Source of the DNA: Brachionus plicatilis
Lineage: Eukaryota; Rotifera; Eurotatoria; Ploima; Brachionidae
NCBI GenBank assembly: GCA_010279815.1
Contig: QEOQ01000508.1
Span: 1,573,129 to 1,637,128, forward strand
Length of the DNA stretch: 64,000 bases
Direction of reading: 5' to 3'
A program made the translations under genes and the position numbers. This document shows positions 13,084 to 22,543 of the stretch, one piece after another (within the stretch, counting starts at the first letter, position 1; every line of letters starts with the position of its first letter). The notes below the pieces were generated by a model. The model saw only the letters and a program-made list of their open reading frames with translations, searched no databases and was not told where the DNA came from.

Positions 13084-13333
13084 CTATCTGTTGCGAAGGA
13101 AAACTTGAAGATCAAACAGGGCCTGTACTTGTTCACTTCCTCCAATCTTGTGAATCAAGTCTGAGAGTTGTGTGCACAATATTTGGGCAGTACCCATTCT
13201 TTTTCTTAGTGATGATCTCCTCCCGCTGAACAAAGTTAAGAACAACCTTCTTGCGTTTTGCAATCGGAGTATCGATAACTTTTTTACTAGCGTTCTTGCG
13301 AGGCTTAGGGACTTGATACATAGGTCTTGTCAT
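13084..13333 (-). pseudogene. Transposase remnant: pogo-type N-terminus joined to a C-terminal scrap
   Basis: From ATG at 13333, the frame MTRPMYQVPKPRKN... reaches the HTH-like KVVLNFVQREEIITKKK at about 13200. After about 13205 the better frame shifts by one base and reads ILCTQLSDLIHKIGG, then SEQVQALFDLQVFLRNR, and stops at 13084. The abrupt HTH-to-tail junction with a frame change suggests an internal deletion of the DDE domain. Assigning the tail to the same transposase is an inference. Confidence 0.6.
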
Positions 13334-13373
13334 TTTTAATGAGAATAACATCATTAAAATTCGTTTATGTTTA

Positions 13374-14022
13374 CAGTACATCTTAAAACTAACTTCATCG
13401 ATTTCTTTCCTCTCCTCTTCCTTTCCTCTTCCTCTCTTCTTCCTCACTTATTCCTTTCCTCTTCCTTTCCTCTTCCTTTCCTCTTCCTCACTTCTTCCTT
13501 TCCTCTTCCTCTTCCTCTTCCTCTTCCTTTTCCTCTTCCTTTCCTCTTCCTTTCCTCTTCCTTTCCTCTTCCTTTCCTCTTCCTCTCCTCTTCCTCTCTT
13601 GAAAAAAAGAAAAATAAAGAATATAATAAATTATGCTAATTTATAATCTCCAATATTTAAATGAAACTATTCCATACGGCAAGCAACTAACAATTGAATC
13701 GTTATTTTGATCAATTTATTTTACTTAATTTTATTTGCCTGTGATAGCCAATAGGTTCATCTAAATATATGAATTAGCATAATTTATTATTTTCTTCAAT
13801 TTCTCTTCATCCTAGTGAGGAAGAGGAAAGGAAGAGGAAAGGAAGAGGAAAGGAAGAGGAAGAGGAAGAGGAAAGGAAGAAGTGAGGAAGAGGAAAGGAA
13901 GAAGTGAGGAAGAAGAGAGGAAGAGGAAAGGAAGAGGAAAGGAATAAGTGAGGAAGAAGAGAGGAAGAGGAAAGGAAGAGGAAAGGAAAAGAAAGCGATG
14001 AAGTTAGTTTTAAGATGTACTG
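13374..14022. mobile_element. Nested palindromic element with CT/GA microsatellite arms
   Basis: The two ends are perfect inverted copies of CAGTACATCTTAAAACTAAC and the next seven bases, flanked by TA on both sides (13372-13373 and 14023-14024). This suggests a second mariner-like or pogo-like insertion. The arms (13374 to about 13641, and about 13768-14022) continue as a CTCTTCCTTTCC microsatellite on the left and its complement on the right, then a shared ATTAGCATAATTTATTAT. They enclose a loop of about 126 bp. No coding capacity. The whole unit could fold into a very long hairpin. Confidence 0.75.
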
Positions 14023-14201
14023 TATATATTAAGGTTTAACAGGAAGTAATACGGAAGCAATGATGTTCTAATTAGCTCAAAGCCTAAAAAGTAGGAAGTT
14101 AAAAAGTTCAAAGTAAAAAATCAAAAAGTGCTGGTCCGAAAATTGATTCCGGATAATCGAAAATTACGGATAAAAAATTACGGATAACCGGTTATTGACT
14201 G

Positions 14202-15599
14202 TATAACAATCGAATTTATGAAAAAATAGAAAACACTTTATTTTAATTAAATTCTATTATGTTATATTTTTAAAATATTAAAAAGTCTTAATTAAAATAA
14301 TTTGATTTAAAAAAAAATGAAATGAAGTTAAATAGCTGACCGGTTTTTTAGCTTTTCTATCAATTATTAAAGATTGGGTTGATTTTTTTAGATCACTTAA
14401 AAAATGAATTTATTTAAAAAGCTTTAATTAACTTGAAATTACATTTTTTTGCTTGTCTCATTCGACAAATGATTTAAGTTATCAACTTTATTTAGCATGT
14501 ATATTTTTCCTATTCTAGCTATGAGTCTCACTAGAATATATCTGTTTTTAAGATATTTAATGGATTTTTTCTAGTAAAGATCTCAACGAATTTAAAAAGT
14601 TTCAAAATTCATTAAATTAAAAATTTTTGTTAAATAAATTTTTTGGATATTAAAATAATTTACATTTATCCAATTTCAAAATTATATAATTAAAATTTAG
14701 TTATGTTGACTGAGAAACAAAAACGCATTTAATAATGTATGACGCTTTGTCAGCTCCTTTTTTGATTACCATCTTTCCAACTTAGCTGTAAAGACACTTA
14801 TAATCTTGGTCTCCTATACAAAGTCTATCCAATTACTTGATATTCTATTGATCAAAAAAGCTAAAGACTTCGTCAGGTCTTAAGACATTACTTTTTATAA
14901 TTTTCAGCACTAATCCAAATAATGCAGAAAAATAAAAATATTAATTTTCAAGTTTTTATTATTTCCCAACTGAGAATATGTATTTTGAATAAGACGCGCT
15001 TCAGACATAAATTTCGTCTTTTTTTTTTTTTTAATATGATAAATTATGATAAGTTTAAAAGAATAAAAAAAATTTAAAAAATTTATTTGAGAAATTTGAA
15101 AAGAGACGAAGTTTTTTTAAAGTTAAAATCGATTTTTTATCAACTAAAAATTATAGTTTATCCGTAAATATATCCGCTATTAAACTCAAATGAAAACTAT
15201 CGAATTATTTTTTCGACTCAATTTGATCAAGCTTTATTTGCATAAACTCTCGGCCAATTTTACCTCAAGTATTTTTCTGAAAATAATTAAGTATAAGAGA
15301 AATCATCTGATTTCGAGCCAGTGAAATCTAATTCGTTTGTTTCTTGTTGTTTTTAATAAATAAATTTTAGTTATTTTATGAATAGAGTTCAGTTCTAAAA
15401 CCACTTTCAACAATTTACTAGCGTTCTAAATAACTTAAGAGGCTGAATAATTCCTATAGTTTAATTATAAATTGAAACCTGAACACAAATTGAGTTGTAA
15501 CTAAGCAAAAAGACTAGAAAAATCACAATTTAAAGCATTTATATTCAAAAATTTTACCGTAAAATTTTCAGATTTTAGAAAAAAAGGAAAAAATTCACA
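14202..15599. other. Intergenic, AT-rich; upstream region of HSBP1
   Basis: No exon was recognised. A TTTTAG sequence (about 15573-15578), followed by A-rich leader sequence, sits about 20 bp before the HSBP1 ATG. It could be a 5'UTR splice or spliced-leader acceptor. Confidence 0.4.
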
Positions 15600-15882
15600 A
15601 TGACTGATCACGTTTCTTCATTTCAACAGCCAACTGATCCCAAGAATGTACAAGAATTGACCAATTTTGTTCAATTGACACTTCAGCAAATGCAAGACAA
15701 ATTCCAGTCAATGTCAGATCAAATTATCAATAGAAATATCCTTTTTTAAATTTTTATTTTTCTAAATTTAAATTATTAGCCTTAATTCTTTTGTACTCGA
15801 TGAAATGGGTCATAGGATCGATGATTTGGAGAAGAATATTGCTGATTTGATTAATCAATCAGGCGAAGAACACCACAAATAG
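15600..15882 (+). CDS. HSBP1: Heat shock factor-binding protein 1 (HSBP1), isoform with exon 2a
   Basis: The two exons are 15600-15735 and 15797-15882, encoding 73 aa (human HSBP1 is 76). The sequence [20 protein letters not shown], then [18 protein letters not shown] and [17 protein letters not shown], follows the family almost residue for residue. The protein is a small coiled-coil trimer or hexamer that binds the HSF1 trimerisation region and dampens the heat-shock response. A second known role is in WASH complex assembly at centrosomes. The intron is not GT-AG: it begins ATATCCTTT and ends AC, the U12-dependent AT-AC class. The codon A|TC (Ile) is rebuilt exactly across it. A second possible exon 2 lies downstream at 15951-16063. 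The short N-terminal extension [11 protein letters not shown] is lineage-specific. Confidence 0.95.
15736..15796 (+). other. U12-type AT-AC intron of HSBP1
   Basis: The donor is ATATCCTTTT, matching the U12 consensus RTATCCTTT. The branch-site motif CCTTAAT at 15780-15786 is about 11 nt from the 3' end, within the 10-20 nt spacing of U12 introns. The acceptor is TTTTGTAC. No GT-AG alternative restores the conserved HSBP1 reading frame here. Confidence 0.9.
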
Positions 15883-15950
15883 ATTCCATAAACCCATTAA
15901 AATCAAAATATTAATCAAAGATTTAATTTTTCTTAACCTTATTTTTTTAC

Positions 15951-16063
15951 TCGGAGACATAGATTCTTCATTAAATGAATTAGAAAAAAATTTAGACATG
16001 AACATCAAACAATCCAAATCAGTATCAATAGAAACAAATGAAATGCAGTCATCTAACAACTAA
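15951..16063 (+). CDS. HSBP1: HSBP1 alternative terminal exon 2b (duplicated exon)
   Basis: The exon begins right after ATTTTTTTAC at 15941-15950. That AC acceptor is preceded by a near-consensus U12 branch motif (TTTTCTTAAC, 15929-15936). Joined to the same donor at 15735/15736, the split codon A|TC is again Ile. The frame then reads GDIDSSLNELEKNLDMNIKQ, followed by a Ser/Asn/Glu tail, and stops at 16061-16063. This gives an 82-aa isoform. RIGDIDSSLNELEKNL lines up with [16 protein letters not shown] of exon 2a and keeps the hydrophobic heptad positions. Tandem exon duplication is the simplest reading. A decayed duplicate is possible, but there are no stops or frame breaks. An AATAAA follows at 16133-16138. 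Confidence 0.7.
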
Positions 16064-17868
16064 AATCATTTGATTTAAAATCATTAAATGAGTCGGAAAT
16101 TCAATTTTTTTTAGATTAGAAAATTTTTCAACAATAAATAAATTTTTTTCAAAAAAAAAAATTAATTCTTTTTAAGTTAAATAAAATTTATACAAAATTT
16201 TAAATTTATTAGATTTTTAAACTTTATTTTAATTCAACAATCAATTAATAATAATAAAATTTATAAACTAAGTTAAATATTTAATTCTAATAAATTTTCT
16301 TTTTTAAATTTTTGGAAATCACCCCTTATTTTTCTAATTAATTTTGTAAATTATTTGTTTTATCATTTTTTTTTATTTTTACAAATTATTCGATGATATT
16401 TTCTCTCTAATGATCTCGAAAGTATTTAACAAAAAAGGAATAAAAATTTAAACAAAACAGAGTTTTTAAGTCGATATTTCTGTCGATTTTTTGTTATTTT
16501 TTCTTTTAAAATAAAGCATTTCGAAAAAAAAATGATTTGAATTTTTTTCTTTTTTAATTTGAAATTATCCTTTTGAACAATTTAAATTTTTTTAAATTTG
16601 CTAGTAACAGTAATGGTGATTCTGTTTTAAGTTAATTTATAAAAAAAAATGGTCAATGTTTTGTGAGGTGCATACTGACATCAGATCCGTTTGATTTCTG
16701 CTGATCCAATACTTAAACCTGTTTGAAAATTATTGAATGAAGGTTATCTCTTTTAATCACACAAATATTTATTCTAAAAATAATAGCTTTCTCCAAACCA
16801 CTCGTATATTGGACAAATTCAAAATTTGAATTTGAAATTATTCAAATTCTTAAACTAAAATGATCCTTTTTTGAAATTGCATTAAAAGAATTTTTTTGAT
16901 AAAATTTTTTGTTTTTAGCATATTTAAAGGCGTTCATAATTTAGGAAAAAAAGGACTGTATTGAAGTTTACTGAGAATTTTAAGTAAATGATATCAAAAG
17001 TTATATTTTTATTTTTAGAATAAGTTACTATTTTAATTTTGAAATTATTCGATGATTTTTTCTAAAAATCACATTTTATATCAGATTTATTTATAAAAAC
17101 AATAAAGTTTAATTTTTTAATTTATTTAGCTTATTAAGAATTAGTTTTGAAAAATGCTGACAATAAATTTTCATTATTCATTGGTGATAAGTACCAAATA
17201 CATGTCTACTAAAAAAATTAAGGATGCTTTGTCATACTTACTTAGAAACTTGTTAAGTTTTGAATGAATTAGAATGGATCGAATCATCAAAAAAATTAAT
17301 TCCGAATATTATAAAAATAAACCTTTTTTCTTCAAAATTATATCAATGTTTTAGATTTAAAATTAATTAAAATTATAAAAATAACTTAAAATAACAAACC
17401 TAAGCATCTTTCACTGTTTTTTTACTAATGTTCTGTTGAAAATATTTTTTAGTTTTTGATTTAATTAGAAAAAATGTTTTTTTAAGCTTTGTTTTCACAG
17501 TGAGATCAGTTTTAAATTTTCATTAAAAAATTCGGATTTTTAAAATTATTATTTCATTACGCTAAGTAAGAAAAATTAGTTAAATTTTTATTTCGAAGGT
17601 CCAAAAACTAATAAAAATATGGTCGATTGATCAAATATTCATTGACTAGTTAGCTTAAATATTTTTACTCAAATATTAAGCTTAAGTCATAGAAAATAAA
17701 GTTAAAACTTCTTAATTCCATAATCTCTAAGAAGAGACCTTTAAAAAAACTTAGTTCATTCGAGAAGCCAAAGTTTTAATTATTAACAATCAATTTGTTA
17801 CTAAGGTATTAGTTGAGCTTAAATTTGCCAATTTAAAATAGAAAATTATTTTTTCGCTAGTTTATAAA
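16064..17868. other. Intergenic; no gene seen
   Basis: Contains the HSBP1 poly(A) signal at 16133. The remainder is AT-rich with homopolymer runs and no coding-like exon. Confidence 0.5.
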
Positions 17869-19167
17869 ATGGAAGATAGACTAAGCACTGGTTTTGTAGA
17901 TATTGACAATTCTAGTCTCGAAAATACAAAATCAACCAAGCTAGATGTGTTAACTTTGAAATTGGCAATAATTCAATCAAAACGTGATTTAGAATCGTGC
18001 CAAAACCGGCTCTCGGAAAAACAAAAAAAATATGAAAATTTCGTACCTAGAAAAGATTTCCTTGTATTAAAAGAAAAATACGAAAATACTAAAACTTCTA
18101 TGATTGATCTTAAACAACATTTTAAAAAATTTAAAGAAAATTTGATAAAGCTTTATGACGAATGTTTAAGCTTAAATAATGAAAAAAAAATACTCGAAAA
18201 TAATTTAAGTAAAAATAAACGATCAAGAACACCTCGGCCTGATTGGAAATTTTACTCACAATATTTTGACAACTCTGACACTAAAGAACTTAATTTAGCC
18301 GAAAATTTACAGAGTGAATATTTGTCAACTGGCGAAAAAATAAGTTTAATATCAGATACATTTTATAACCATTGTCTAATTAAATCAAATAATTTAGAAA
18401 ATCTAAAATTTACCAATGTAATGAAACATTCAAATTTTCGAAGCGTTAAAGCAGAAAATTTAAGCAAAATAAAAAAAATATCTTTTACCAATCGAGATTT
18501 TTTTGTTATAGCTGAAAATTTAGTTTACAAGAAAATTCTTCAAGACAATGAGAATAAGAAGATTTCAAAAATGGCTGATTTTTTGCATAAATATTCTGAA
18601 GCTTTTCACAATCAAACTGAACTGAATTTATTTGATTCCACCAGTTGGTGTCTTAGTATAATTTACAAATCTCAGGATACAACAATGCCAAAGTATTTGA
18701 CATTTCTTGGTCAACTGATCAACGAAACAATTGATTTGAATTTATTTATTCAATTTCATAAAACTGTTCTGGCATTATATGCAGAGCTTGAGAAAATTTT
18801 AAATATAGAGAACGATTTTGTTAGAAAAAAGACTTATGATTTTTTTAGTAACTTCAAATCGCATGAAAAAGTCGAAATTGGGGAGAAATTTGAAATTTTT
18901 TTTGATCTTGAAGAAGAGAACGAAAAATTTTTTGCTTGCTATGATCATCTTGAATCTGCTCTAAAAGTAAACCTGAATTTTATGGGAGACGACGATTTTC
19001 TTAGATTAAAACTTTTGGCTATAAATGATGTTGAGAATTACAGGAATCGCAATCAAAAAGATCATAAATTGTTTGATTTTAGAATATTATTCACTCGAAG
19101 TTACTATGGAAAATTGTCAATGTTTATGGACCAAATTCTAGACCAAATTGTCAAAACTAAAACATGA
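17869..19167 (+). CDS. TSNAXIP1-like coiled-coil protein (translin-associated factor X-interacting)
   Basis: Single exon, 432 aa, from ATG at 17869. Residues about 22-115 are strongly helical and charged (KQKKYENFVPRKDFLVLKEK, positions 51-70). The stretch ends in SRTPRPDW (119-126). A coiled coil with VPR-D-F followed by TPRPDW is what I recall from the N-terminal domain of TSNAXIP1 orthologues. The rest is mixed helical with acidic patches and no catalytic motif. In vertebrates the protein binds TSNAX and is enriched in testis and motile-cilium tissues. A retained single exon beside intron-containing neighbours may mean retrocopy origin or intron loss. The identity rests on remembered motifs, so it is moderate. 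Confidence 0.55.
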   Translation: MEDRLSTGFVDIDNSSLENTKSTKLDVLTLKLAIIQSKRDLESCQNRLSEKQKKYENFVPRKDFLVLKEKYENTKTSMIDLKQHFKKFKENLIKLYDECLSLNNEKKILENNLSKNKRSRTPRPDWKFYSQYFDNSDTKELNLAENLQSEYLSTGEKISLISDTFYNHCLIKSNNLENLKFTNVMKHSNFRSVKAENLSKIKKISFTNRDFFVIAENLVYKKILQDNENKKISKMADFLHKYSEAFHNQTELNLFDSTSWCLSIIYKSQDTTMPKYLTFLGQLINETIDLNLFIQFHKTVLALYAELEKILNIENDFVRKKTYDFFSNFKSHEKVEIGEKFEIFFDLEEENEKFFACYDHLESALKVNLNFMGDDDFLRLKLLAINDVENYRNRNQKDHKLFDFRILFTRSYYGKLSMFMDQILDQIVKTKT

Positions 19168-19882
19168 ACGAATAATTTTTTTAAACTACTAAAAGAAATT
19201 AATTTTTAAAGAAAAAAAAACTAATTAAAGGATGCACATTAATTATGCCGACTTTTTTAAATCAAAAAGTATTTTCACGATGCTATTCTCGTTATTATTT
19301 TCAATTTGACTCCTTGGTCATTTCTTCAAAAATTATTTAATCATAAAATTAGATTTTATTGCTAATATTAAATCTAATTTATAAGCTCAGTTAAATATAT
19401 TGAATTTCTATAAAAATTAATTTTATAATTTTTTAAAAATAAAAAATTGATTAATTATGATTTCAAAAATTTAATCATTTTTTTCGTTTTTTTTTCTATT
19501 ATCATTTTTTGATATTAAATAAGCTTATTCTTCAAGAAATCACTTATAAATAAATTTAAAAATAAAAATTTTTTATATTCACTTTATCCTCACTATATAT
19601 TAGAAATTTTTATTGCTCTATAACTGCAAAAATGCAAATTTATTGAACTTAAGGGCTATAGCTCCTGAATCTTTTGAGATTTTGAAGAATGAACACATGA
19701 TCAAATAACCAAATTTCAAATTTGGTAGAAAATTTATCTTTGGCATTCTTGATGAATATTTATTCGGGCTATGATTGATTTATTTTCATTGAGCACTGTC
19801 TAATTTAGAAAAGAATTTTGAAAGAATTTAAAAAAAAAATCCAAATTAATTAAAAGAAACAAAAAATAGATTAGAAAAAAAT
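19168..19882. other. Intergenic; no gene seen
   Basis: AT-rich sequence. 19874-19880 carries the T-run (on the minus strand) that should terminate Pol III transcription of the adjacent tRNA. Confidence 0.5.
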
Positions 19883-19955
19883 CGCCCGATAAGGGGCTCG
19901 AACCCTTGGCCTTGAGATTAAAAGTCTCACGCTCTACCGACTGAGCTAACCGGGC
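19883..19955 (-). tRNA. tRNA-Lys (UUU)
   Basis: On the minus strand a 73-nt cloverleaf reads GCCCGGT...ATCGGGC with discriminator G. The acceptor stem pairs over seven positions, including one G-T. The D-arm holds the A box TAGCTCAGTCG and the T-arm holds the B box GGTTCGAGCC. The anticodon loop CTTTTAA gives anticodon UUU. There is no intron. A run of T follows directly and should act as the Pol III terminator. Confidence 0.98.
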
Positions 19956-21030
19956 ATATTTTTATCTGTTACTAAGGTATATTTAAAAAAAATTTCATTC
20001 ACTAATCAATTAATTCCTTTTATCTGAAACAAAATATTCAAACAGATCTAATTGTTTTTTTTTAATTTTATAAAATTTTATTTAATCTTGATCAATATTG
20101 TCATTATGGCAATTGACAGGAAAATTGATTGAAAATTTTACTGTTACAGGCTTTTTATCACAATACATTTCCCATTTTAATTTAATAACACAAATATTTA
20201 TAAAAATATTTAAAAAAATATTCATATAAGATTTAGAATATTTAAACATACAAGAAAAATATTTTACTTTTTAAATCCTTTTATTAAGAAGCATAGAAAA
20301 GAAGCTTCAAATTAATATAAAATATTTTATTTGATTTTAATGGCATGTGCTAATTCACTAAATAAAATTACTGATTTTTCACCCATTTTACTAGATGAAT
20401 ATAAATGAATTACTTTTCATAAAATTACTTAATTAATTTAAAAATGTGAATTTTGTTTAAAATCAAGATTGATGTAGTTAACCTAATTTTTAATTAAATT
20501 AAAAAAAAAACAAATTTTTATTTAATTTTTTTAGAATCTTTTGTTTAACCTTTATCACTTTATGAACCGAATTGTAATAAACAAAGAATTATTGAGATTC
20601 AAATTAGAAACCAGATTACAGAACTTAAATTTTTCATCAAAATCCATACCATAATATTCTAAATTATCCAAATAAAAATTTTTAATTGCACAAAACATCC
20701 TTCTCTGGCTCAAAAATTGCTAAATATCATTCAAACATCTATCTGCTGATTTTTAGTTTTTTTTTTAAAGTAAAATTATGTTTAATTTAAAATTTTAATA
20801 CGATTTAGAAAAATTAATAAGAATAATATTATGCAAATTTTGAATCAAAATTTTTTTTAGTAATTTTATTTAAACAATAATAAAAATTCCAATTTTAATC
20901 AAATAAATAAAAAATGATCGATAAGGTAAAAAATTTTTCCAAATAAAAAGCTTTTTTTTTCACTCAAATTTTTTCTAGCGACGCATAAAAAAATTAATTG
21001 GTAAAAAATCAATATCATTACAATTAAAAT
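19956..21030. other. Intergenic; no gene seen
   Basis: AT-rich sequence with no exon or recognisable repeat. It ends at the 8-bp target duplication of the hAT element (21023-21030). Confidence 0.5.
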
Positions 21031-22280
21031 TAGGGTTGTTAATTGAACTGGATTTCAAATTTTTGAAGTTTTTGAGAAAACTTCAAGTTTATTTTTCAAC
21101 ACTTCGAAATTTTTTGACAAAGGAAAATTGAAATTGAAATATTAAATATGAAGTGAAATTTTAAAAATTTAAAGCCGACAGAACTTAATACTTCGAAATT
21201 TTATACTTGAATCAAAAGTTTTAAGTATAAAATTATCAAGTTTAAAATTTAGAAGTTTGAAATCTTGAGGTCTGAAATTTCTAATTTAAAAAAGTTCGAT
21301 CCTGAAATTTTCAATTTTAAAAATTTCTTTTCTAATTAAAATTGACAAATACAAAGTAAATATAAATATCTACATTTACAAAATTTAATAGATAATTTTA
21401 AAATTTTTGAAATGCTTTCTGATTTAACAAATACGCCTACTAGCCAGACGGATTCAACTCCGGTCTCAACATTGAAAAGGCGCAAAAAAATAGAACCAAG
21501 ATCGTGGGTTTGACAAAGCCAAAATGTTGTCAAAATAAATGAATCGTCTGCCAAGTGTAATATATGTCAACAAGTGATAACTATTTAAAACAGTTCAACA
21601 ACTGAGTTGGTTCAACATTTAGCCGAAAAACATAAAATTTTAAAATTATCACATGAAAATATTAGACCAAGTAAACGTTTTTGCTTAGATTTTTAGGAGA
21701 TGGCGAATGAACCAGAAGAAAGTCAAAAAACAATTAAAGAGTAGCTTGCACCAGATTTAAAAATTGAAAAAATAAACGAGAAACTAATTAGCTTTATTAT
21801 TGCCAATAATTTGCCTTTTAACATTGTAAATTCCGAAGAATTTCAAGAGTTACTTGACACAAAAAAATCTCATTACTACAAATTACCTTGTCGTGAAACG
21901 TTGAGATATAAGTTGTCACCCAAGACGGTATAAAAATTTCAATACTTTTAAAAAAATTTTTCAATTATTTTTAACTCCAAAAATGTAATATTTACAATTT
22001 CATATTTTATAATATTGGACTTTATAATTTTTAAATTTATTATTTCATTCTTCAAAATTTTAAACTTCGAAATTTTAAATCGAACCCATTTTTTTGTATT
22101 CGAAATTATTAAAAATATTTAAAAATAAATATTGAAACTCAATTTTTTCAAAACTAAATTTAATTTCAAGTAAGAATTTATTTCAATTTAAAATTTTAAA
22201 ATTTTAAAGCTTTTAATTTTACCTGAAGTCGAAAAGTATGAAAAAATTTCGAAGTTTTGAAACTTCAATTAACAACCCTA
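21031..22280 (+). mobile_element. hAT-family DNA transposon, non-autonomous
   Basis: Terminal inverted repeats TAGGGTTGTTAATTGAA are perfect over 17 bp. The 8-bp target duplication ATTAAAAT occurs immediately on both sides (21023-21030 and 22281-22288). Both are hallmarks of hAT. The body encodes only the N-terminal part of a BED-finger transposase with stops and lacks the DDE/dimerisation core. The subterminal regions are rich in GAAATTTT-like repeats in both orientations. Perfect ends and TSD suggest insertion more recent than the coding decay. Confidence 0.9.
21412..21932 (+). pseudogene. hAT transposase N-terminal relic with BED zinc finger
   Basis: One frame from ATG 21412 reads RRKKIEPRSWV, stop, QSQNVVKINESSAKCNICQQ, stop, then TELVQHLAEKH. 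This is a C-x2-C...H-x4-H BED finger. It continues FIIANNLPFNIVNSEEFQEL and KLPCRETLRYKL, the conserved region after the finger in ZBED/hAT transposases. Four internal stops (TGA, TAA, TAG, TAG) interrupt it, but no frameshift occurs over about 170 codons. The rest of the transposase is missing. Confidence 0.8.
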
Positions 22281-22543
22281 ATTAAAATAATATAATATAA
22301 ATTTAACTCATTTAATTAATTAATTGTAAAATAAAAGCTCACATAATTATTTTGTAAGAGTTAAAGACAAATTATAATGGTTTGTGTTCTATTGGAAAAA
22401 TTTCAACTTAGTTTTGATTAAAATTTTGAATTATTAAAAAAAAATTCTGTTCCAGAAAAGTCTCCCCTAACCCAGAAAAATCTTCCTAGATATTTAAAGT
22501 AAAATATTTCGATATTAATAGTTAATTGATTAACAACAAAAAA

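Larger units (their letters stand above)
12911..14201 (-). mobile_element. pogo/Tigger-like DNA transposon, internally deleted
   Basis: Terminal inverted repeats begin CAGTCAATAACCGGTTATCC at both ends (perfect over 21 nt) and are flanked by TA (12909-12910 and 14202-14203). Extra subterminal CCGGATAA motifs are present. A minus-strand frame beginning at 13333 encodes a basic stretch ending KKVVLNFVQREEIITKKKNG, which resembles the N-terminal HTH of pogo/CENP-B transposases. It runs straight into a different frame that looks like a transposase tail. ATTATCCG-type ends and a TA target are typical of Tigger elements. The catalytic DDE core is absent, so the copy is non-autonomous. A second element is nested at 13374-14022. 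Confidence 0.8.

Noticed and set aside
13367..13639. 90-codon Phe/Ser/Leu/Pro open frame
   Set aside because: It is a translation of the CTCTTCC microsatellite in the nested element, not a protein.
13400..14000. Regular repeats that might suggest a CRISPR-like array
   Set aside because: They are CT/GA microsatellites in inverted arms without unique spacers, in a eukaryotic genome.
15600..15760. HSBP1 truncated by a stop right after QIINRNI
   Set aside because: The apparent stop lies in the intron. Recognising the AT-AC intron restores the conserved domain, so this is not a pseudogene.
15859..16059. Minus-strand 66-codon frame
   Set aside because: The opposite strand encodes HSBP1 exon 2b in a family-consistent frame with U12 splice signals.
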